Made by a program: the position numbers and the translations under genes. The notes below the pieces were generated by a model, which was given only the letters and a program-made list of their open reading frames with translations, did no database searches and had not been told where the DNA came from. Below, in pieces: positions 1-5,979 of a DNA stretch of 6,782 nucleotides; the stretch's first letter is position 1; each line of letters starts with the position of its first letter. The stretch spans positions 1 to 6,782 of the forward strand of contig WFVQ01000019.1 of assembly GCA_015491585.1 (NCBI GenBank), given 5' to 3'. Origin of the DNA: Deltaproteobacteria bacterium. GTDB lineage: Bacteria > Desulfobacterota > Dissulfuribacteria > Dissulfuribacterales > S140-46.

Positions 1-26
1 CCCATCAAGGCGATAGATATATATGT

Positions 27-1415
27 TTAGCTGTCTAACAGGTTTTTGAGCAGGCGGCTCCGTGTTGGATGGCGGAGTTTTTTTATTGCTGTCGCCTCTA
101 TTTGCCTGATGCGTTCCCTGGTGACCGAGAAGCTCTGTCCTACCTGCTCAAGGGTGTAGTCAGTCTGCTCCCCTATACCGAACCGCATCCTCACCACCTT
201 CTCTTCTCTCGGGGTAAGGGTGGCCAGCACCTTTCTGGTCTGGGCGATCAGGTTGTTCTTGGCGGTGTCCTCTTCGGGCTGGGAGCTCTTCGTATCCTCG
301 ATAACCTCGGCGAGGCTGGAGTCCTCGTCACTTCCCACCGGCGCCTCCAGGGAGATGGGGTCCTTGGCTATCTCGAGGACCTGGGTCACCTTGTCCAGGG
401 GCATGGAGATGCGGCTGGCGACCTCCGCAGGCGTCGGCTCCCTGCCGGTCTCCTGGAAGATCTCGCTGCTGGCCTTCATCACCTTGTTCATGGCCTCGAT
501 CATGTGGACAGGGATCCTGATGGTCCTAGATTGATCTGCTATGGCCCTGGTTATGGCCTGCCTGATCCACCAGGTGGCATAGGTGCTGAACTTGTAACCC
601 CTCTTGTACTCGAACTTTTCTACGGCCCTGATAAGCCCGATGTTGCCTTCCTGGATCAGGTCTGAGAGATGCAGGCCCCTGTGGGAGTATCTCTTGGCGA
701 TGCTCACCACGAGTCTGAGGTTGGACTGGATGAGTATGCGGCGGTTCTTCTTCGCCTTGTCCATTCCAGCAAGGAAGTCCTTGACCACACGGCGCAGCCC
801 CTCGCCGTCAAGACCGGTTGTAAGGAGGAGCTCCCTGTCGCTCCTGGCATCGAAACCGCAGGAGTATTCCCTGAAGGCACGGCATGCTGCAGCGAAGACC
901 GCGTGCTCCACCCTGAACTGCGCGAGCAGCGAGGCCATCTCCTTTCGCAGCGAGGCTATCTCCTCAAGGAGCCTATCTCCTTCATCGGTGCCAAGGGCGT
1001 CCGGCAGGAGCGACAGCAAAGACTGAACTCGACCATTGAGCCCCTCGATTTTTAGGACGATCTGCAGCGATGGGTGGAGTTCTTCGTCAGCATGGTCCCC
1101 AGAGTTCGAGTCGTCGGCCGAGTCTCCATTCCCGCCCCTTTTCCCCCAGTACTGCCTCGCCTTTTCCACGAATACCTCTACCACCTTCGGATGGCAGAAG
1201 GCAGCCGACAGGACCTCCTGTTCTCCCTCTTCCATGCTCCTGGCCACCTCGGTCTCCTCTTCCCTGGACAGGAGTACGCTCTCCTCCATCTCTTTGAGGT
1301 AGATCCTTACTGGATCGAAGTTGCTGGGGAGATGGTCCGCACTGGAAGAGGACTCCTTGGCCAGATCTTCCTGGATGGTGAGGCCCTCTGAGGTGATGTT
1401 GCTGAATTCGTCCAC
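27..1415 (-). CDS. rpoD: RNA polymerase primary sigma factor (sigma-70, RpoD), 462 aa from GTG
   Basis: Primary sigma factor that directs core RNA polymerase to housekeeping promoters. Visible domains: region 1.2 (about residues 33-66, DPVRIYLKEM), a variable linker (about 67-225) with an acidic Gly/Asp/Ser-rich stretch at 91-112, region 2 (229-300, with NLRLVVSIAKRY, DLIQEGNIGLIRAVEKF and the -10-binding segment TYATWWIRQAITRAIADQ), region 3 (301-385, DPISLEAPVG in 3.2) and region 4 (386-462, with the -35-binding helix-turn-helix VTRERIRQIE at 431-440). It is shorter than E. coli RpoD (613 aa): region 1.1 is essentially missing and the linker is shorter. The frame stays open to a TTG at 1508, but GTG at 1415 follows a perfect AGGAGG at 6 nt, so the extra 31 residues are probably untranslated leader. 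It lies 146 nt downstream of dnaG. Identity is very secure; the start is likely. Confidence 0.97.
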   Translation of the reverse strand: MDEFSNITSEGLTIQEDLAKESSSSADHLPSNFDPVRIYLKEMEESVLLSREEETEVARSMEEGEQEVLSAAFCHPKVVEVFVEKARQYWGKRGGNGDSADDSNSGDHADEELHPSLQIVLKIEGLNGRVQSLLSLLPDALGTDEGDRLLEEIASLRKEMASLLAQFRVEHAVFAAACRAFREYSCGFDARSDRELLLTTGLDGEGLRRVVKDFLAGMDKAKKNRRILIQSNLRLVVSIAKRYSHRGLHLSDLIQEGNIGLIRAVEKFEYKRGYKFSTYATWWIRQAITRAIADQSRTIRIPVHMIEAMNKVMKASSEIFQETGREPTPAEVASRISMPLDKVTQVLEIAKDPISLEAPVGSDEDSSLAEVIEDTKSSQPEEDTAKNNLIAQTRKVLATLTPREEKVVRMRFGIGEQTDYTLEQVGQSFSVTRERIRQIEATAIKKLRHPTRSRLLKNLLDS

Positions 1416-1420
1416 CGCAC

Positions 1421-1427
1421 TCCTCCT
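1421..1427 (-). promoter_or_regulatory. Ribosome binding site that decides the rpoD start
   Basis: The minus strand reads AGGAGGA, then GTGCG, then the GTG codon at 1415. This is a near-ideal Shine-Dalgarno sequence. No comparable site precedes the upstream in-frame TTG at 1508, which would also fall at the predicted transcription start. Confidence 0.85.
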
Positions 1428-1488
1428 ACCAGGTGGGGCCCAAAGCCGGAAGCGTAATGGCCGGCCGGGCGCGTTCAGAAAAGACTTA

Positions 1489-1507
1489 TGATCCTTTCTC
1501 TGGATCA
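1489..1507 (-). promoter_or_regulatory. Hairpin at the 5' end of the predicted rpoD leader
   Basis: A perfect 6-bp inverted repeat, TGATCC and GGATCA, flanks a 7-nt A-rich loop (AGAGAAA). It begins 1-2 nt after the transcription start expected from the promoter at 1515-1542. A 5'-terminal stem like this can protect an mRNA from decay. That role is inference; the repeat itself is directly visible. Confidence 0.4.
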
Positions 1508-1514
1508 ATTAGTC

Positions 1515-1542
1515 ATTATGCACGATATTGGTCGATAATCAA
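1515..1542 (-). promoter_or_regulatory. Candidate sigma-70-type internal promoter for rpoD
   Basis: On the minus strand, TTGATT (-35, 1542-1537, 4 of 6 consensus) and CATAAT (-10, 1520-1515, 5 of 6) are separated by 16 nt in the dnaG-rpoD gap. The predicted start, near 1508-1509, gives a leader of about 94 nt before GTG 1415. rpoD commonly has its own promoters inside the dnaG-rpoD operon, which fits. This is a consensus match only. Confidence 0.5.
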
Positions 1543-1557
1543 CCCTCATAGGGGTGA
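1539..1557. repeat. Imperfect inverted repeat between dnaG and rpoD
   Basis: The arms TCAACCCT and AGGGGTGA (plus strand) pair at 7 of 8 positions around a 3-nt loop. It starts 4 bp past the dnaG stop codon and overlaps the candidate rpoD -35 hexamer. No T-run follows on either strand, so it does not look like an intrinsic terminator. It could be a processing site between the two cistrons or an operator; neither role is shown. Confidence 0.35.
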
Positions 1558-1561
1558 TTTA

Positions 1562-3316
1562 CTATAATAATTGCTGATATTCCTTCAACAGTTCTTCTTC
1601 AGCACCTCCTCCGTCCTTAAGCTTGGCTATGAGTTCCTGCCTTAGCCACTTGGTATGCCTCTCCCTGCAGTACCTCAACAGTGATTCCGCTACTTTGTCG
1701 GCGTCTTCACAGGGAGGACAGTGCTCCCTCAGCCTGGAGACGGCCTTCCCTATGGAATCGTCTACACCTGTAAGGCTTTCAACGATAGAAACAATGGAAT
1801 CATATTGGGTAGCTTGGGACAGGACCACGTTCTTGACCGCCTCCCATACCCTGCGTGAGTCATCCCCTTCAAGCCAGAGCTCGGGATTGGTGTCCATGAA
1901 TTCCGGTAGATAGCCTGGATAGTTCAACAGAAATCCCAATACATACTCCTCGTCACGCTTCCGGCGCGGCGCCATCCTAATCCGGCCTTTCGATGCCTGC
2001 CCCGGCCGCGCACCGCCTTCCTCAGCACTCTTCAACGACTCCCATATGCTCCGCTCAGGAATGGCCAGCGCCTCCGCAGTGTGGGAAACGAGGAGCGACT
2101 TTCTTATGGGATCGGTAACTCTTTTCAGAAGCTTTAAAATCTCCTTGGCTGCATTGTAACGCCCCTCCGCGTCGTCTCCGAATTCCGAAATCGCAAGCTG
2201 TATCATGAAGTCCAGGCCAGACACAGCCCTGTCTGTGAGCCTTTGCCACTCCTCAATCCCTTTTTTGCCAAGTATGCTGTCGGGATCGTCACCTTCGGGC
2301 AAGACGATGACCTTGGGTCTTAGATCGTAGGCGTAGAAGAGCGGTATAGCCCGTTTAGCGGCCTTCAGGCCGGCGGCGTCGCCGTCAAAGACGAGCACCC
2401 ATTCCCGGCAGAGTCCCTTGAGGAGCCTGACGTGATCGTCGGTCAAGGCGGTCCCAAGCGTTGCCACCGCTTCCTTGATACCCATCCTGACCATAGCCAG
2501 GTAATCCATGTATCCTTCTACTACGAATCCTCTCCTGGCCCTGCGTATAGCGCCCTTGGAGTGGTACATGCCGTAGAGCACCTTGGATTTCTTGTAGATG
2601 GACGACTCCGGTGAGTTGAGGTACTTGGGCATTCCGTCGCCTAAGACGCGGCCTCCAAGGGCAACGGGCTTTCCGAATCTGTCGAGGATGGGGAAAATGA
2701 TGCGCCCCCTGAACCGGTCGTACCAGCCCCCGCTCTTCTCCCGTTTCACCAGGAGCCCGGCATCGCAGGCCAGTTCCAGGTCGAAATTCTTGGCACGCAA
2801 ATGGTCCACTAAGGCACTCCACTGGTCTGGAGCCCAGCCGATCTGGAACTCCTCGATGAGTTGTCGCGTTAGGCCCCTTTTGTCGAGATAGTCGCGGGCT
2901 TCGGCGCCTTCAGGAGAGAAGAGCAGCCTTTCGTGATAGAATGAAATCGCTACGCCGTTCACCTCGGCCAAGAGCTCTTCTCTTTCCTTCTTCTTCTGCT
3001 GGTCCGGTGAGAGGGGCTCCCTGGGGACCTCCAGGCCTACGCGCTCTGCCACCAGCTCCACCGCCTCTACGAAGGAAAGCCCTCTAATCTTCATGAGGAA
3101 CTTGAAGACGTCACCTCCCTCACCACATCCAAAGCAGTAGTAGATCTGGCGGTCGTCGTTGACGGAGAAGGAGGGATCTTTGTCGTCGTGGAATGGACAG
3201 CGTCCCATCCAGGCCCGGCCGCTCTTTTTCAGGGGGACGAATTCTGCCACTATAGACCTGATGCTGGCTGCATCCTTCAACTGCTGGACGAATTCGTGGG
3301 GAATTATTCTCGACAC
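1562..3316 (-). CDS. dnaG: DNA primase DnaG, 584 aa
   Basis: Makes the RNA primers for chromosomal replication, working with the DnaB helicase at the fork. The N-terminal zinc-binding domain is intact, with CHC2 ligands Cys40, His43, Cys61 and Cys64. The RNA polymerase core carries the basic motif DRFRGRIIFPI (about 200-210). The TOPRIM fold shows EGYMD at 267-271 and DGDAAG at 311-316, giving metal ligands Glu267, Asp311 and Asp313, plus GDDPDS at 342-347. A low-complexity Gly/Arg/Lys linker (about 433-454) leads to the C-terminal helicase-interaction domain. Length is normal for the family. GTG at 3316 is the start: it sits 4 nt after a perfect AGGAGG and gives the canonical N-terminal register of the zinc ligands. 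rpoD follows on the same strand. rpsU, often upstream of dnaG, is not adjacent here; a divergent gene takes its place. Confidence 0.98.
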   Translation of the reverse strand: MSRIIPHEFVQQLKDAASIRSIVAEFVPLKKSGRAWMGRCPFHDDKDPSFSVNDDRQIYYCFGCGEGGDVFKFLMKIRGLSFVEAVELVAERVGLEVPREPLSPDQQKKKEREELLAEVNGVAISFYHERLLFSPEGAEARDYLDKRGLTRQLIEEFQIGWAPDQWSALVDHLRAKNFDLELACDAGLLVKREKSGGWYDRFRGRIIFPILDRFGKPVALGGRVLGDGMPKYLNSPESSIYKKSKVLYGMYHSKGAIRRARRGFVVEGYMDYLAMVRMGIKEAVATLGTALTDDHVRLLKGLCREWVLVFDGDAAGLKAAKRAIPLFYAYDLRPKVIVLPEGDDPDSILGKKGIEEWQRLTDRAVSGLDFMIQLAISEFGDDAEGRYNAAKEILKLLKRVTDPIRKSLLVSHTAEALAIPERSIWESLKSAEEGGARPGQASKGRIRMAPRRKRDEEYVLGFLLNYPGYLPEFMDTNPELWLEGDDSRRVWEAVKNVVLSQATQYDSIVSIVESLTGVDDSIGKAVSRLREHCPPCEDADKVAESLLRYCRERHTKWLRQELIAKLKDGGGAEEELLKEYQQLL

Positions 3317-3349
3317 GGAACCTCCTGGGCCTATTCGGAGGCCAGTTCC
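3317..3349 (-). promoter_or_regulatory. dnaG leader hairpin covering the ribosome binding site
   Basis: Directly before the dnaG GTG the transcript could fold as a long interrupted stem. GGCCT (3343-3339) pairs with AGGCC (3332-3328) around a 6-nt loop; U3344-C3345 pairs with G3325-A3326 across one bulged C; and GGAA (3349-3346) pairs with UUCC (3320-3317). The Shine-Dalgarno AGGAGG (3326-3321) lies partly in the stem and partly in a 4-nt bulge. This could dampen dnaG translation, which is known to be low in the E. coli version of this operon. The pairing is seen in the sequence; the function is inference. Confidence 0.4.
3321..3326 (-). promoter_or_regulatory. dnaG ribosome binding site
   Basis: The minus strand reads AGGAGG followed by TTCC and the GTG start at 3316. 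The match is perfect and the spacing slightly short (4 nt). It fixes the dnaG start. Confidence 0.8.
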
Positions 3350-3358
3350 AATGGGAAC

Positions 3359-3386
3359 AATTTAATCCCATGCCGAGTGGTGTCAA
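3359..3386 (-). promoter_or_regulatory. Candidate sigma-70-type promoter for dnaG
   Basis: A perfect -35 box TTGACA (3386-3381) and a -10-like TAAATT (3364-3359, 4 of 6) are separated by 16 nt on the minus strand. The predicted start, near 3352, gives a leader of about 36 nt that begins right at the leader hairpin. The -35 lies inside one copy of a 12-bp direct repeat. Confidence 0.55.
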
Positions 3387-3401
3387 TCGGAGTGGTCTCA
3401 A
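3375..3401. repeat. Pair of 12-bp direct repeats in the divergent control region
   Basis: GAGTGGTGTCAA (3375-3386) and GAGTGGTCTCAA (3390-3401) match at 11 of 12 positions and are 15 bp apart start to start, with a 3-bp spacer. The first copy contains the dnaG -35 box on the opposite strand; the second abuts the candidate plus-strand -35. The position suggests paired operator sites for a regulator of one or both divergent promoters. No known regulator motif was recognised. Confidence 0.5.
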
Positions 3402-3402
3402 C

Positions 3403-3431
3403 TTGCCTCTTTCCTCTTTACTAATCATAAG
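3403..3431 (+). promoter_or_regulatory. Weak candidate promoter for the DUF1232-HAD-selD operon
   Basis: TTGCCT (3403-3408) and CATAAG (3426-3431) are separated by 17 nt; each matches consensus at 4 of 6 positions. The predicted start, near 3438, leaves about 15 nt before ATG 3453. It is back to back with the dnaG promoter. The match is weak and could be chance. Confidence 0.3.
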
Positions 3432-3452
3432 AATGCGGGTAAGTGATTATTT

Positions 3453-3854
3453 ATGCCAGGACTTTCGCTCAGAAGCAGGAGCATGCTTAAGAGATATCTC
3501 TCATATGTGCCCAAGTTTCTCGGGTTGCTCGTAAACTTGGTGAGAGATCCAAGGGTATCGGTGGCGGACAAGGCGATCCTTGGAGCAACGGTCGCCTATC
3601 TGCTCAATCCCGTGGATCTGGTCCCGGATTGGGTGCCGTTCCTCGGAATGGTGGATGATATTTATCTCGTGGCATTGGCGATCATGCGGCTGTTGCTGCG
3701 TACCGAAGAGGCGGTAATAAGGGAGCACTGGCACGGTCCAGGGGACGTCATAGCCATAGTGAAACAGGTGGCTGAAATCGCGGTGGCCTTTCTGCCCCAC
3801 AAGGTAAGGGTGGCCTTGCTGGAACGAGTCGAGGCCGGGGAGGGGCCGCAGTAA
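3453..3854 (+). CDS. DUF1232 (YkvA-like) family protein, 133 aa
   Basis: A small protein with the DUF1232 signature at residues 39-69: DKAILGATVAYLLNPVDLVPD, then a hydrophobic stretch ending in the acidic pair Asp68-Asp69. Two hydrophobic segments (about 41-52 and 61-82) may associate with the membrane; there is no signal peptide. The family has no settled biochemical function. ATG 3453 is the first possible start, because an in-frame TGA lies 9 nt upstream (3444-3446). ATG 3483 (Met11) is an alternative, but its AGGAG is only 1-2 nt away. It is first in a plus-strand series, 24 nt before the HAD gene, and divergent from dnaG. Family assignment is good; role unknown. Confidence 0.85.
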   Translation: MPGLSLRSRSMLKRYLSYVPKFLGLLVNLVRDPRVSVADKAILGATVAYLLNPVDLVPDWVPFLGMVDDIYLVALAIMRLLLRTEEAVIREHWHGPGDVIAIVKQVAEIAVAFLPHKVRVALLERVEAGEGPQ

Positions 3855-3878
3855 ATATGGCATCAGAGGTGAGTGACA

Positions 3879-4376
3879 ATGCAGGGCGCGCAGCAGATTG
3901 AGCTCGATCTCCCATGTGGGATCTTCTATGACCTCAGCAACCTGATCGTGGATCTGAACGGCACTCTCACCGTGGACGGCAAGTTGGTCGACGGTGTTCT
4001 GGAGAGGCTGACGGAGCTCTCCAAGGTCCTGAACGTATATATTCTCACTGCTGATACCAACGAGACCGTGAATGACCTGGTCAAGGAATTCCCTCCAGAC
4101 TGCAACATCAAGGTCCACAAGCTGGAATCCGGCAGGGGTGACATACAGAAGTTGGCCTTTCTCGAGGAGTTGGGCAGGGAGAACACCGTGGCCATAGGAA
4201 ACGGCTGCAACGATGCGCTGATGCTTAAGGAGGCGGCGCTCTCCCTGTGCATCATGGGGCCTGAAGGAGCGTCTGTGGAGGCGCTAATGGCCAGTAACGT
4301 CGTCTTCCACAACATCTGCGACGCCCTGGACATCATATTGAGCAAGAACCGGCTCATAGCAACCATGAGAAAATAG
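3879..4376 (+). CDS. Small HAD-superfamily protein, soluble P-type-ATPase-like phosphatase, 165 aa
   Basis: A compact cytoplasmic HAD-fold protein. Motif I is DLNGTLTVDG (Asp25 is the predicted nucleophile), motif II is LTADT (Thr57), the motif III lysine is probably Lys91, and motif IV is GNGCNDALML (Asn111-Asp112). The motif I and IV style resembles the phosphorylation domain of P-type ATPases (DKTGTLT, GDGxND) without any membrane part, as in the group called soluble P-type ATPase (COG4087-like). The residue two after the nucleophile is Asn27, not the general acid/base Asp of ordinary HAD phosphatases, so hydrolysis may be slow or the substrate unusual. The start is ATG 3879, placed 6-7 nt after GAGGTGA; GTG 3873 overlaps that site and is less likely. 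It ends 12 nt before selD, so it is probably co-transcribed. Substrate unknown. Confidence 0.85.
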   Translation: MQGAQQIELDLPCGIFYDLSNLIVDLNGTLTVDGKLVDGVLERLTELSKVLNVYILTADTNETVNDLVKEFPPDCNIKVHKLESGRGDIQKLAFLEELGRENTVAIGNGCNDALMLKEAALSLCIMGPEGASVEALMASNVVFHNICDALDIILSKNRLIATMRK

Positions 4377-4388
4377 CGGGATCGTGCC

Positions 4389-5435
4389 ATGTCCCACAAG
4401 AGCGGCTCTCTGCTGACCCAGCGGGTCTGCGCCTCCGGGTGAGCAGCCAAGATAGGTCCGGCGGACCTGTTGAGTATGCTTTCCGGGCTGCCCCTTTCCA
4501 GCCATCCAGATTTGCTGGTTGGACGGGAGAAGGCATCTGATTCCGGGATATACCGTCTTACAGATGATGTGGCCATAGTGCAATCGGTGGATTTCTTTAC
4601 GCCCCTCATGGATGATCCGTATCTCTTCGGCCAGATAGCGGCCGCCAATTCCTTGAGCGATATATATGCGGCCGGGGCAAGGCCTGTGACCGCGATGAAC
4701 ATATTCTGCTTTCCTGCCAAGGAGTTGCCTCCTGAGACCGCAAGGGAGATCCTCAGAGGAGGTATAGATAAGGTCCACGAGGCCGGTGCCGTCCTCGTGG
4801 GGGGGCACAGTGTGGAGGACAAAGAGCCCAAGTATGGGCTAGCCGTGACAGGCGTGGTACACCCGGAGCATTTCGTTACCAATGCCGGCGCCAGGCCTGG
4901 AGATCATCTCTTCCTCACCAAACCCCTGGGCACCGGTGTCTTGGCCACTGCGTACAAGGCCGGCCTTTTGTCCAAGAAGGCCGTGGCGAGGATGGTCGAG
5001 GTCATGGTGGACTTGAATAGGGCTGCCTCCGAGGCCATGATGGAGGTGGGTGTCCATGCGGCCACGGATGTAACGGGGTTCGGTCTGGTGGGCCATGCCC
5101 TGGAGATGGCCGAGGCCAGCAATGTCACCCTGGAAATCGAGGCCGAGAGCGTCCCCGTGATGAGCGAGGCGATAGAATATGCCTCTATGGGCTTCCTGCC
5201 CGAAGGAGACTATGCCAACAGGGAGTTCTGTGCCAAGTTGCTGGAGGTCAGGCGCTCATGCGAACGCTCGAGGCTCGATATACTTTTCGATGCCCAAACC
5301 TCCGGCGGCCTGCTGATATCGGTCCCCCCATCCCGTTCCAGCCAGCTTTTCCAGAAACTGCTGGAGCGCGGGGTAGTGGAGTGCGCCAAGATCGGCGAGG
5401 TGAAAGGGGAGGGGTGCAGGCTAATTATCTCTTGA
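4389..5435 (+). CDS. selD: Selenide, water dikinase (selenophosphate synthetase) with selenocysteine at position 18, 348 aa
   Basis: Makes selenophosphate from selenide and ATP, the selenium donor for Sec-tRNA. From ATG 4389 the frame reads LTQRVCASG, TGA, AAKIGPADL. This is the SelD N-terminal signature with TGA at the catalytic Cys/Sec position (Cys17 in E. coli), followed by the essential lysine (Lys21 here, Lys20 in E. coli). Downstream, LLVGREKASDSG (Asp51), NSLSDIYAAG (Asp91) and ATDVTGFGLVGH (Asp227) supply the magnesium/ATP ligands at the same numbers as E. coli. GGHSVEDKEPKYGLAVTG and FDAQTSGGLL are also present. Length is normal (E. coli 347). Read-through needs SelB and the SECIS hairpin at 4443-4479. 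The HAD stop TAG (4374) is in the same frame, so ATG 4389 is the only ATG/GTG/TTG start upstream of the TGA. Its ribosome site is weak, so coupling to the HAD gene 12 nt upstream is plausible. Confidence 0.96.
4440..4442 (+). other. selD: In-frame TGA recoded as selenocysteine (Sec18 of SelD)
   Basis: The codon lies between GGG (Gly17) and GCA (Ala19) in continuous SelD homology on both sides. It falls exactly at the active-site position, where family members carry Cys or Sec. An SECIS-like hairpin begins at the next base. Recoding therefore explains the data better than termination. Confidence 0.93.
4443..4479 (+). promoter_or_regulatory. Bacterial SECIS element of selD
   Basis: Immediately after the TGA the mRNA can form a 9-bp helix, 4451-4459 with 4463-4471 (core AGGUCC and GGACCU, plus an A-U and two G-U pairs), closed by the loop GGC at 4460-4462. 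A short basal helix, GCA (4443-4445) with UGC (4477-4479), lies below an internal loop. The loop sits 17 nt past the TGA and begins with G, in line with the usual bacterial SECIS geometry recognised by SelB. The hairpin lies within coding sequence, as expected for bacteria. Confidence 0.85.
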
Positions 5436-5967
5436 CCGCCTCTTTAGAGTCCTGTTTTTGCAGCCCTAAGGCCTCTTTTATCAATGGTTCTATTATGGCC
5501 TCGGTTATCATGCCGGTGTAGTGTTTCACCACCTTCTGTTCCTTGTCGATCAGGAAGGTCTGGGGCAGGGCGTATATGTTTCCGTAATCGGCTATAACCT
5601 TGGAGGTGGCAAGCAGCACCGGGAAGTTGAGCTTCAGCCTCTGTATGAAGGGGGGAAGCACCGACGGCGCGTTTTCGTCTACTGATATGGCTATTACGGT
5701 GAATCCATCCTTGGCGTATTTGTTTTGAAGCCTGACGAAGTCCGACATCTCCATTCTGCACGGAGGGCAGTATGTGGCGAAGAAGTTGAGCAACACCACC
5801 TTTCCTCTGTAATCCGAGAGCCTTACCTCGTCACCATTGAGGTTCAGGAGGGTGAAGTCAGGGGCCTGCTGCGAACTGGCGGTGGAATTGCAGGCCGTCA
5901 AGGTGGTTACGAAGGCCAGGGCCAGCGCCAAGTGCTTGATGGCGTTCAGCATTTTTTGCATGGTCAT
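5425..5967 (-). CDS. TlpA/ResA-like thioredoxin-fold lipoprotein (thiol-disulfide oxidoreductase), 180 aa
   Basis: An envelope-anchored thiol-disulfide oxidoreductase, probably a reductase for periplasmic proteins or cytochrome maturation. The N-terminus is a lipoprotein signal: charged start, hydrophobic core (about 12-22) and lipobox LTAC with Cys26 as the lipidated residue. Next come the AhpC/TSA-TlpA-type APDFTLLNLNGDEVRLSDYRGK (35-56, shown here as landmarks only), the active site CPPC (Cys67, Cys70) preceded by Tyr where Trp is usual, and the cis-proline loop LPQTF (Pro135). ATG 5967 is preceded by AAGGAG at 6 nt. It is 12 nt downstream of the creatininase-family gene, whose stop codon abuts this ribosome site, so the two are co-transcribed. 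Its final codons overlap the selD end by 11 bp in convergent orientation. The precise redox partner cannot be told. Confidence 0.92.
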   Translation of the reverse strand: MTMQKMLNAIKHLALALAFVTTLTACNSTASSQQAPDFTLLNLNGDEVRLSDYRGKVVLLNFFATYCPPCRMEMSDFVRLQNKYAKDGFTVIAISVDENAPSVLPPFIQRLKLNFPVLLATSKVIADYGNIYALPQTFLIDKEQKVVKHYTGMITEAIIEPLIKEALGLQKQDSKEAVKR

Positions 5968-5979
5968 AGTTTGCTCCTT

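Noticed and set aside
1..26. tRNA gene or terminator after rpoD
   Set aside because: Only 26 bases of AT-rich sequence remain before the window edge; no stem or tRNA feature can be supported.
1539..1557. Terminator between dnaG and rpoD
   Set aside because: The hairpin has a mismatch and no following U-run on the minus strand, and rpoD normally belongs to the dnaG operon.
3501..4118. Minus-strand open frame (205 codons) opposite the DUF1232 and HAD genes
   Set aside because: Low-complexity His/Gln-rich translation without domain similarity; the DUF1232 signature and HAD motifs lie on the other strand.
3926..4882. Long minus-strand open frame (318 codons) antisense to the HAD and selD genes
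   Set aside because: It is Ser/Arg/Pro/Leu-rich with no recognisable domain, while the plus strand encodes two clear families over the same bases. It is a codon-bias shadow of the real genes.
4470..5435. selD starting at TTG 4470
   Set aside because: This start lies inside the SECIS hairpin, has no ribosome site and removes the catalytic Sec/Lys segment that is clearly conserved just upstream in the same frame.
3453..5435. Defence system, mobile element or CRISPR array
   Set aside because: No transposase, integrase, repeat array or toxin/antitoxin-like protein was seen anywhere in the window; all genes are housekeeping or metabolic.
5434..5460. Possible intrinsic terminator after selD (CTC/GAG stem with TTTTT at 5455-5459)
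   Set aside because: The stem is only 3 bp, the extra GAC/GTC pairing uses the same G twice, and the T-run is offset from the stem. It also lies inside the TlpA-like coding sequence.
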